DNA from: Trichomonas tenax
Taxonomy: Eukaryota; Parabasalia; Trichomonadida; Trichomonadidae
DNA length: 60,181 nt
NCBI GenBank assembly: GCA_023091735.1
Contig: JALKBU010000214.1
Coordinates: 1 to 60,181 of the forward strand
Reading direction: 5' to 3'
The position numbers were made by a program, and so were the translations under genes. The notes beneath the pieces were generated by a model, which was given only the letters and a program-made list of their open reading frames with translations, made no database searches and was not told the origin of the DNA. Position 1 is the first letter of the stretch, and every line of letters starts with the position of its first letter. Positions 1-10,100 of the stretch are shown here, piece after piece.

Positions 1-380
1 AGATAAAATCAGGATTACTAAAAATGAACAGATTGGGTATTGATATTTAATAGGATACATATGCGGGTGATAAGCCATCATATTATCATCATCGCATTCA
101 GCTTTATCTCACCCTTTTTAACAAAAGGTTATTTAATTTTTTTAATCATAAATACTTTTGTTGCATTTTTTCATTGAAATAGAGACTTAGAGTTATTTTA
201 ATTCAGCAATTTATTTTCAAAATATATACACATATTATATACGAAGCAAAAACATATGTTAACAAAAATATTTGGCGGGAAAATCGTAAAAGTGACAGAA
301 ATATCATGGTCAGCAACTACACAACAGAAGTCATCGCAATACAGAAAAGTAGTGTTCCTTGTGGCGTTGTGGCACCAGAT
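1..380. other. AT-rich left flank, no supported gene
   Basis: No ORF here resembles a known protein. A bulged hairpin is described separately at 65-119. The part from about 300 to 380 is less AT-rich than its surroundings and holds a short ATG ORF (306-395) that runs into the foldback arm starting at 381. This could be a fragment of a gene broken by the foldback, but 29 codons are too few to decide. Confidence 0.4.
65..119 (+). other. bulged hairpin followed by T5
   Basis: GGGTGA at 65-70 pairs with TCACCC at 109-114. The next bases, TAAGC at 71-75, pair with GCTTTA at 101-106 with small bulges. A run of five T follows directly at 115-119. The shape would suit the end of a small Pol III transcript, but hairpins and T-runs are common in DNA this AT-rich, so no RNA gene is claimed. 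Confidence 0.2.
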
Positions 381-548
381 GCTTGCAGTTGGTGATCACA
401 ATTTTAATTTGCAAACAAGCTCATTCAGTACAAATCAGATCGATGCAAGCTCAATTTTGAGAAATCAAATCGAAACAAGCTTGCATCGATCTGATTTGTA
501 CTGAATGGGCTTGTTTGCAAATTAATATTGTGATCACCAACTACAAGC
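381..548. repeat. foldback element: 71-base inverted repeat with 26-base spacer
   Basis: The left arm (381-451) and right arm (478-548) are reverse complements at 68 of 71 positions, separated by 26 bases. The outer tip reads GCTTGYAGTTGGTGATCAC. The three mismatches are single-base changes, so the arms are either young or kept by selection or gene conversion. The structure fits a foldback/MITE-type non-autonomous transposon or the source of a long hairpin RNA. I see no clear target-site duplication. The repeat produces mirror-image ORFs on both strands (256-504 and 425-706), which should not be annotated as genes. An 11-base piece of the tip (ATTGTGATCAC) recurs alone at 1187-1197. Confidence 0.85.
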
Positions 549-1388
549 TTAATGATGTCGAAATGTATTGTATTTAAAATAAAGTGCATCCCATTATTTA
601 TTTTCGTTAAATTATGCAAAAATTTCATCAAAAATTTAATTTTGAAAATATTTAACAAAACATCAGAATTGTAAATAAAAGTGTTGGTTATGGAAAGTTG
701 TCCCACAAACTGATTGCAACCATAAAAATATTGCCTATATGTTTCAATATGGATGAAGAATAATATGACAAAGAATGAAGGATATATATCGATATTTTAT
801 GAAAAATTATGAATTGATGGCAAAAATCAAAATTATCGGATTTGAGAAATAATCAATCGGCTATAATTTAGATTGGCAAAAAAATAAGGCGATATATTTT
901 TTTGAAATTTATTTTTAATCTTATACTTCAATAAGATTACATATGCAAGTCCGATTTATGATGTTTAAAAGCTCCAAAGCAATATTTTTTGTTAAAAAAT
1001 TTTCTAGAGTAGCTTAAAATAATATATAGAATATAATGAACTAATAACATTTTTCACCACTTATTCAAAAAATAAAACATTCAAAATTTCTTTAATGAAT
1101 CATACTCATCAATAGGTTTTGCGTATTATTTTCGAAAATACGTTTTCAAGTTTCTCAAAAGTTTTTGTAAAGTTCACGCTCCAATTATTGTGATCACTAT
1201 ATTTTTGAGACAAACTCCATCCTTTTAACATACGATGGAATCCTGAAATTTAGGTTCATTCAGCCATGGAACCATTTGACAACTTTGTTTGAATTTAAAT
1301 TATTTTGTTTTCACTTCAGAAAAACGATTTTCTGATACAAAATCAGAAATATAGGGATAGAAAAAATGTTTAAAAATAATACAAACAA
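549..1388. other. AT-rich intergenic region, nothing supported
   Basis: This is very AT-rich sequence without a credible ORF, tRNA box or repeat apart from the isolated ATTGTGATCAC string at 1187-1197. It is the downstream flank of the minus-strand cyclin gene. Confidence 0.5.
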
Positions 1389-2273
1389 TTAGAAACCGAA
1401 AAATTCGCTAAGATATGGGAAAATTGAAATTAATGGGCCATGTTCTTCGAATGCCATTGCAAGAGAGTCAAGCATCTCTTTCTGGCACTCAGTCATATTG
1501 GTACTACGCTTTTTATCAACTAAATCCTGAATGAGATTATAAATTGATTGTGAAATTTCGTATGATGAGTACTTCAATGAGTTTGAAGACATCAAAAATG
1601 AGTATGCAGCTGCTTTGCACAGGGCATTTATCTTGAAATTGCGCTCTGGAGTGTTTTCAGTCATCAAAATCGGGAGTAGAATGTCTAAATAGGAATAAGG
1701 AGTAATGTTCTTGATATCGAAGCGCAATTTGGTAAAAATTGCAAGCTCCAATCGAACAATACTGCCTTCTGAAACATGATTAATATAAGAAGAAATGAGC
1801 TGACATATGTCACAGACATCCTCTTCCTCCATTTTAGATGCGATGAACATGCAAGTAGCAGCGTATGTGTTGAATTCATCATCAGGAATCATCGATTGTA
1901 AGAGTAGTCGGTCGAAGAGTTTGGCAGCTAGAGCGAAAGTATGATGCGAGAGGTGTAAGTCCTGGGTAACTGAGAACATCCAGTATATAATGGCATCTCT
2001 GTTTTCGAGATTGACGATCTTCTTTAATTGTGAATATGGAACTTTCTTAGTAAATTGAAGTTGTTCTTTCCTCATGTTCTCTCTGATGATGCTCTGCTCG
2101 TAGAAACTCGGAAATTTCGAGACGTAGTGTGTATCCGTTTGTGGATCGAGAAGAAGCTCCTGTGGCTTAAATATGGATTCAGTCGCGTCATCGCAGTCAC
2201 TTGCGTAGTCGCTTTCGTCAAGCCACTTGTTTTGAATTAGATCGCACGATATAGCTTGAGTGACTGAAAACAT
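1389..2273 (-). CDS. cyclin (cyclin-box protein, A/B-like)
   Basis: This 294-residue protein would bind and activate a cyclin-dependent kinase. Residues about 85-190 form a cyclin N-terminal box: Arg92 in the NRDAIIYWMF helix (the usual R..LvdWl position), Asp121 in KLFDRLLL, Lys147 in FIASKMEEED and Glu176 in the ELAIFTKLRFDI helix. These are the conserved CDK-contact positions of the fold. The box is followed by a weaker all-helical C-terminal segment (about 190-290) that fits a second cyclin fold. The N-terminal 60 residues are acidic and not recognised. The ATG at 2271-2273 is the first in frame; I see no clean initiator element before it. The peptide MFSVTQ occurs both at residue 1 and at residue 99, probably by chance. 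I cannot choose the cyclin subfamily with confidence, so G1-type or B-type remain open. Confidence 0.8.
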   Translation of the reverse strand: MFSVTQAISCDLIQNKWLDESDYASDCDDATESIFKPQELLLDPQTDTHYVSKFPSFYEQSIIRENMRKEQLQFTKKVPYSQLKKIVNLENRDAIIYWMFSVTQDLHLSHHTFALAAKLFDRLLLQSMIPDDEFNTYAATCMFIASKMEEEDVCDICQLISSYINHVSEGSIVRLELAIFTKLRFDIKNITPYSYLDILLPILMTENTPERNFKINALCKAAAYSFLMSSNSLKYSSYEISQSIYNLIQDLVDKKRSTNMTECQKEMLDSLAMAFEEHGPLISIFPYLSEFFGF

Positions 2274-2829
2274 TTAAAATTCTGAAAAACATTTCGAATT
2301 AAATTTCAAAAAAAACATGTTTTTATATATAGGCGAAACAGAAAACACATTAGTTTTTCTTTAAAAACCGAAGTTGTTATAATTCTTCTCATGTGGCGTT
2401 ATATAGCACATAGACAACTATGAAATTGGCTGTAATTCAATCAGGAGTTCATAAATTTGAGCACTTGAATTTCCAAAATTGAGAGGCTGTGGAGCGCATA
2501 TGTGTTTTTGTGATATTTGGTTTGGCTAAAGACGTTAGCATTGTGCAAAAAGTTTCATCGAAGCGAATTGTGCTGGAAACTTTGTCATTGGATTCACTTC
2601 AATGAGTAGATTTTAGATATCAAAGTTTTAGACCTGACAATAATAATTTTCCAGCGAAAAAGTGAGTTTTGCAGGAATAATCGAACAAATGCTCATCCGA
2701 AATAATGGCCACTATTACGATCGACGTGTCAGCTATGTGTTTGTAGAGAGTTTGTGATAAAATTGAAGTAATTTTGGCTGTTTATTAATTAATTCGAATT
2801 CTTGAAAAATCGAAACTTACTCCAAATGC

Positions 2830-2891
2830 CATTGTAGAGAGGTCCTGCAGGACCACCACACGGTGCCTAAGAGGCCCTTTTGTCTACAATG
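2830..2891. other. GC-rich cloverleaf-like inverted-repeat island
   Basis: CATTGTAGA at 2830-2838 pairs perfectly with TCTACAATG at 2883-2891. Inside this 9-bp stem sit three small hairpins: GGTCC-TGCA-GGACC (2841-2854), ACC-ACAC-GGT, and GCCT-AAG-AGGC (about 2865-2875). The interior is clearly GC-rich in a surrounding that is mostly A and T. It is not a tRNA: arm sizes are wrong and there is no T-loop sequence. It could be a structured RNA, a mobile-element end or a cruciform-forming site. Confidence 0.5.
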
Positions 2892-4147
2892 ATTAAATTT
2901 TATATCAGTCTAATCGTCAAAATCTGGCTGTCACGTTTCTAAAATTTTAATAAACAAGAAGTGTGGGCGCAGACAAAAGTAACGCTTTGGAAGAAAATTT
3001 TGCAAAATATATAATCTATATAGATAGTAATGCTATATAAAGGGATAGAACATTTTCTGACAAGGGTAAATTTTATAACGTATTTCACTTCACTTTTGGC
3101 ATGTTACCTCACCTTGTAGTATGGTTATGTATTGTGTACTATGCAGATTCGATTGGACTTAAAATTGATTGAATTTTCTTAATTTTTGGAAATTTTCAAT
3201 TCTCACGATTTCCTTTTAATCCTAGATTCCCTGGGATATTTATGATTTTCCACTAAAGTCGTTCATCTTGGATGATTTAAAATTCACAAATCATGCTTTT
3301 TCAGGCCGGAAAAGGAGTTTTTAAACAATTTTTGCTAATTTTGTTTTTTCTTTGATAAATATTTTATTCAATGACTTCTCCTTGGGATCAAGGCAGCAGA
3401 ATCTGTTTAGTCAAAAAATAAGTTATAGTAGCTCTAAGCTATTCATAGTTTCAATTATTCGCTCATAACTCTATGTTTATCTTTTTTGGATTCGAAAATA
3501 TCTCTAAAACTATCTTTAACTAGTGGGTATTCCGATTATTCACCACTGGTTATCAAATGAAAGCAGTAAATCAGTATAATTACAATAATATATTATCAGC
3601 ATCATAAACTAATTGATTTTAGTCATAATTTTTGAGGTTATATATTATAGTTATGAATTTTAATTCATATCTCTTCACTACAAGTTTTAAAATAGTGTCT
3701 ATCCCAAAATCTCCACAAGCTCCATTAAATCATTCAAACATCACTTTTCGTGGTAAAGCTCTCAATTTTTCATGTATCATAGACTTGTTATTTTCAAGAT
3801 CCCTCTCGGATATAGCATCAGTAGGACCTATATAGTATACTATATCAATATGGCTTTCTGGTTTAAAACTTTTCTGTACCCCCACTTCTTATAAACATTT
3901 GGAATTTGATCGAGAATAAAGGTTAACTATACATGATACATTCATATTTTTACCAATATTTTCTGTCATATTGAAAATGTAGAAATATCATAATTTATTT
4001 CAGTAAATTAATCATATTTTACACGTTTTTTATTTAATATTAATCCTGATTCGCTAATCACCATCCCCATGGCCAACATATAACGCCTATATGAGCTGAT
4101 GCCCCTGGTTACAATTGAATGAGATGGAGTTGGTAAAGGAGACAGTG

Positions 4148-4153
4148 TCACTT
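4148..4153 (+). promoter_or_regulatory. initiator (Inr) of dynein A gene
   Basis: TCACTT matches the trichomonad initiator TCA(+1)Y(T/A). The predicted first transcribed base is 4150, 24 bases before the ATG at 4174. That spacing is usual for these short-leader genes and supports the chosen start. Confidence 0.6.
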
Positions 4154-4173
4154 TTCACCCGTTTTCGTGTAAA

Positions 4174-7100
4174 ATGAGCTCTTCTGAGAACCCTGACATT
4201 CCAGACACAGAGCTCGTTGTTCCAAAGCTTTTTAAAACCATTGGACGTGGCCACCATCCTGTTTTTACAAATGCAAACGGAACAAAGAGTTTATTCGCGA
4301 CAAGATTATTTGATAATACGACAGAAGAATATGAAATTGTTAAACCACTCAACGAGAAGGAGGAGATGTTATTACGCGCACAAAGTCCGGCGCTTTTGGC
4401 CTTCCGCAAAGGCACATCTCGCCCTGCAACAAAATCAACAGCAAGAACTACAATGAATCTGACTCCAAGCGCCGCACAGATGATGCCTTCGCTGATATCG
4501 AAGCGTCCTCTATCAAATTTAAAGGAACCTACGCTTGAAACAGAGGCGATTGAGAAAGAAAGAGAATTAGAAGAACAATCTATCGCATTTAAAGAAGATC
4601 CAATCGCGTACTTTAGTAAAAGAAAGGATGGCCGTGGACATTTATTCATCTATATGATATATGTCGGCGACAAATCCAATCCAGCATTCAATCCTTACGA
4701 ATTAAAGAAAGTTTCTTCCCAAGAAATAGGCAACGACTACTTCACGATGTCAGCAAGCGGAGTAACACACGTAATGCCTGATGGATCAACAGAAAACTTG
4801 ACTTTAGATAGATGGTCGAAAGAAAGTTCGATTTTCATGGCAATCAGGAAACTCAGAACGTTCTCAAACTACTTCAGGTGGAAGCATTTCCGTATATGGA
4901 AGAAATTCGTAATGCAACAAAGATTTGATCAAATAACGGATCGAGTTATTCAATACTCGTTTTTCAACAACTACGCGTTTTACGAGGCTGCAATTCAAAT
5001 ACTAGAAAATACCTGCGACACTATATTAAAGAAGCACTTGCTTTGCTTCAATACGCAAAAAAATTATCCATTATCGACATTTTTGGAAATTTCATCGGAA
5101 AATATCGAAGCACTGAAGAGCGAGTTCTCAGAGTTCGTTAAAAAGGTAATCGCTCAACTTGTACAGTTAGATTCTGATATTCGTGATCCAGCTCGTGTAA
5201 TTGTTGAAGATAGCGACTTCCCTGAGATTAAACGTAGAAATCCAAACCTTGGCCAACTCATGGTACTCGAAAGAAAGAAATATGCTGAAAGCAACAGAAG
5301 AAATGAGATTGTTATTAAAGAAATCGGTGCTTTTGGTCATTTTGTTCGTTTGGTTGATTATGTACTCTTGGAGCAACTCGCAAAGAGCTGCTATGAGTGC
5401 TGGATTATGGCAGATGAAAATGTTTCAACAGATCAATCATCAATCTTCGAAATTCAAGTGTCATTCAACATCGACGGCACTATATTATTCACCCCATCAA
5501 TCGATGAATTCATTACAAAACTCAAGAATTTATTTACCTCTGCTCTCAAGACACTGAACGATTTACCGCGTGTTATTCGTGCCGGTGCTATTAGACAGCA
5601 CTTGCGCGAAAGTTTGCCAAATCTCAATTTCATTTTCGATGATGGTCCTTCGTTTAAATCTTTCATCGAATGCAACGCTGAAATCGATCGCTTAAGCAAT
5701 CACATTCTCGACGTTATCACTGAGGCATATCACGATGCATACGAAGTTTCACAACAATTCAAAGATTATTTCCCAATTTACATGATTGGTGAGAAATGGT
5801 CGCCAAAAATCTATATTCACGAACGCAGCACAGAAGAAAAAGAGATAAATCTCGCATTTGGCAATACATCGCCGTTTATTTTCAAACCAAACAAAGAATT
5901 AATCATCGATTTCCAGAAAATCAGGGAAGATTACGAACAATTCAAGCAGGATGAAATCAAGATGAACCAGTTCCGCTCGTGCACACTTCGTGGAGCTCTT
6001 TATGTCGATTCCAAGAATATGAAGAATCATCTCAGGCCAATTCCAGCTCGTGCTATTCTTGAAATGCAAAAGATGCTTCAGAATTTGGTTCAGAACAAGG
6101 TTGACTACTTCCAGAGCATTTTCAATCATTGTCACAAATATCTTCGTTTTGATCCAACATCATTAACAGATTTCGTCGATTTCTGCGAATTCTCAGATAA
6201 ATGCGATGTCATCGAACCATTCCTTCAAACAGAAGTTAAATTCGTTGATCAATTACTCATTTTATTCGATGAATTCCACATCCACGTTCCACAGCTCGAA
6301 AAGAATCCACTTATTCCAGCATTCAACATTTTCAAGGGTGACCAGACGATTGCTCAGCAGACAAAGAACATCCACTCCGCTGTTTACATCAACACATTGG
6401 AGAACCAGATAAGAATTCAGCTCGAAAAGCTCACGCGTGTTCAGAACACAGTCTCTGCAATCCCTGTCTCAATCCAGCAATGCGATGTCGATATGTACAT
6501 CCCAACAATACAGCAGATGAAGACAAAGATCACAAAGTATCAACCAAGAGTCGTCAATCTTCAGCACTATCAGAAGATCCTTGGAGTCAACAAGAACGAC
6601 TTCTCCATCTTCGGAGAGATCAAGCGCAAGGCTGAGTTTGATGCACAGCTCTATGATTGCGTTGCCATGTGGAAAGGTGTCTCAAAGATCATCACTACTG
6701 TTCCACTTGCCAATGTTGATGTTCAAAAGTTCAAAGTGGACTTAGAGACAATAGATCACACAGTGCAGCAGTTGAAGGAGAACTACAACGATCCATGTGA
6801 GTTGCTTGCTGAATTAGATCAGGCAGAGAGTGCAATTGTTCCATATATAGAGGTTATCGAGCTTCTTTCTCAAGGAAGAATGCAGACTCATCACTGGAAT
6901 ACTTTATTCGAGAGCTGCGGCAGACAGAATGCTTATTATTCTCAGATCAAGATCGAAGAACTCATCACATTGGGCATTCTTCAACAACGCGAGAAGATTA
7001 TTCAGGTCACATCTACATCTCAAGGCGAGTCCAGGCTCGAGCATTCTTTCCAGGCAATCAACTCACACTGGCAAGAGGTCCACATGCCTCTGCTCGATTT

Positions 7101-10100
7101 ACAGGAGAAGAAGGACGACGAACTTATGCTCGGTAACTTGGACAGCTTGTTTGCGCAAATCGCAGACACTCAAGAGCAGCTTGATCAAATGCTTTCTGTT
7201 CCATTCGTCCAGGGCATCAAGGATCATGTCTTAAGCCTTTCATTCAAGCTTGAAAACATCGCCAAGATTTTGGATGAATGGCTCATTTTCCAGTCCAACT
7301 GGCCTCTCTTGTACAGACTGTTCAACAATGAAGATATCAAGAACGTTCTCCCAACATGTGTTCAAAAGTTCCAGATCGTAAGGAAGAGGTGGCAATTAAT
7401 CATCAAGCACACACTGGAAGATACTTTCTTGTTCGTTGTCTGTGCATTCCCACAGCTGTATAATATCTTGAAAGAGAACAACAACACATTGCAGTGGATT
7501 TTGTCGCAGGTTCACAAGTACATCGATACAAAACGTGCTTTAATGCCACGTTTGTATTTCTTGTCAAACCAGGAAGTTTTGTCAATGATAACAACAGACG
7601 ATTTCCAGGTTTTCAATGCAACTATCGCCAAAATGTTCATGCACATCAAGAACTTCGATTCAAACGTCATCGATGAAAAGGATACAAGCGATGGTTCAAT
7701 ATTGCCATTCAATGGAATATTCTCCAAGTTCAGACTCACAGGCTTGGTTGGTGATGATGGCGATACACTTCCATTCACCAAGCCAGTCCAGATCAGCGGT
7801 GATGTTGATGAGTGGGGTCCAAGAGTTATCGAAGCAATGCAACTTTCTGTTCGTGACTCCATCGGTTCTTCAATTGCTAGATTCACATCCAGCAGCATGA
7901 AGGACTGGATTCCAACCGTTTCTACACACATCGCTATCTTGACTCTTCAGGTTTCCTTCGCTAGAGAAATCCAGGAGTGCTTCAACAACACCGACAACCC
8001 AGCCCGTGCTTTCAGCGCTTATGAGCAAGTTTTGCAATCAAAGGTTCTTGAAATTTCATCAGTAATGAGTTCTCCATTATCATCGAGTGAAATATTGAAG
8101 TTATCGGCAATCGCAACATTCTTGAACTTCTTGATCAGTCAGATTTGCCCATTGTCTGAGCAGTATCACTTCTTCTCGCCAGAACTCAACTGGAACTCAC
8201 ACATGAGATTCAGATATCATAACCAGAATCAGACAATGTTCATCGATATGGGAGATGCTACTGTTGAACACGGCTATGAGTTCTGGGGCTCCTCCATCCA
8301 ATACATCTACACACCAGCCTCCGAGAGAGTTCTCAACAACGCAGCATCAGCAATCATGCACAACAAGTTCCCAATGATCACTGGTGCAGAAGATGTTGGC
8401 AAGAAACACTTAATCGCACAGCTTGCGAACAACTTCGGTCGCTTCATTTACTTCTTTCCAGCTTTCCAGGACACACCAACACAGATTCTTTCACGCATTG
8501 TCACAGGTGCAGCACTTACTGGTTGCTGGCTTTCATTCAACAACATCGAGAAGCTTTCTCACCACAACCTTTCATTCATCTATCAGATCATCCACTCGAT
8601 GAACATGCTTCAGAACGCCGGTGGTTCAAGAATCACGATCAACGATAGAGTTATCGAACTTCAGAAGAGCTGCAGAATCCTTCTTTCTGGAAACGCATCA
8701 TTCATGTCAAGTGCATCAGTTCCTCCTGAGCTCAGAACAATCTTGAAATCAGTTGCATTTGCAGCACCAGACTGCTTGCAGATTGCAAATATCAAGCTTG
8801 TTTCTTCAGGCTTCAAGTTCACCAAGATCATCGCAGTCAAGTTATCTTCATGCATCAATGCCATTACAAGAACATTCTCGTACATCAAAAACAAGTCATT
8901 CATGTCATACGTTTTCGTCATTCTCGATCACGCACATGATTTGCTCAGACAGATGATGCACTCGAAGTCAGCTTCATTCGTGAACTACTACGAAGAACCA
9001 AGACTCGCTGAAGAGTTCGTCGTTTCTCGCGCAATCTATTTGAGATTTACGTGTGCTGTCAAACTGAAACACAGAGATTTATTGATGGACATGATTTATG
9101 CTAACTTCCACATCTTCGAGAACATCGCGACATTTAAGGATCATATCCTCAAGCCACAGTGCTTCCACATCGAGCAGGCAGCTGACATTATCAGAGAAGT
9201 TGTCTCCAAGGAGATTAACTCCATGGATGATCAGATCGATATTGAGTACATCATAAAGCAGGTCATTAAGCTTTACGAGATGATGCTCAAGTATCCATGC
9301 GTCATTATCTGCGGTGGTCCAAATAGCGGAAAGAGCTTGATTGTTCACATGCTTGAACTTGCATTCTTGAAGCTCGCTCAGAACGCTGACATCATCAACA
9401 GATTCAGTGGTATAATGCCAGTCAAGATTTGCGATGTCTTCCAGGAAAGTGAAAAGTACAAAGTTATGTTCGGATCTGTTAAAGATGATCCAGAGGAAGG
9501 CCCAGTCCAGAACTATGGCTTACTCAACACTTATGTTTCACAGTTGAAGAAATTCGAGAAAACACATCACTGCATTCTCAGATTTAACGGTCCAATGTCA
9601 ACAAACTTTGTTTCCTATCTCCAAGAGTTCTTCTCGACATCGCTTTCTCACAAGTGCAAGTTGAACACATTGGATACACTGCTATTCGATCACAAGTTCC
9701 ACGTTATCGTTGAGACAGGCAATCTTGCAGCTATTTCTCCATCATTCATCTCATGCTGCGGAATTATCCCAATGAAGTCCTTCATCACTCCTTCGATGAT
9801 GTTCAACCAAGTTCCTCTTCCATCGGACATTGTTATGTCTTGCAGAGAGTATCTTTCCAAGTTATTCGTCGAAGTTATTCCAAAGGTCACAGAGTATATC
9901 ACAACAACAAATGCTTGCCTGGAAAACCTCAGAGATAACTTCAAGAAGTACATGATAAGAGATGCTCTTCCAAGGAAAGCATTAGAGTACACAGCATTAA
10001 TCATCATAACACAACAAGTCGATCAGAACAACGAGGTTGCCATAAGAGAGGCATTCCTTCACTCCGTCTTCAAAGTCTTCTGCGGTATCATCACTGAGCA

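Larger units (their letters stand above)
2274..4173. other. AT-rich intergenic region (1.9 kb)
   Basis: This gap separates the diverging cyclin and dynein A genes. It contains the GC-rich cloverleaf-like island at 2830-2891 and, at its right end, the dynein A initiator at 4148-4153. The open frame at 3632-3835 has no recognisable composition or motif and is not called. Confidence 0.5.

Noticed and set aside
256..706. ORFs 256-504 (+) and 425-706 (-) with the shared peptide DHN.NLQTS.FSTNQIDAS
   Set aside because: The shared peptide is produced by the inverted repeat read in both directions; it is not evidence for protein coding.
1977..2273. Repeated peptide MFSVTQ at residues 1 and 99 of the cyclin as an internal duplication or alternative start
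   Set aside because: The flanking sequences are unrelated and the second copy lies inside the cyclin box helix, so coincidence is the simpler explanation.
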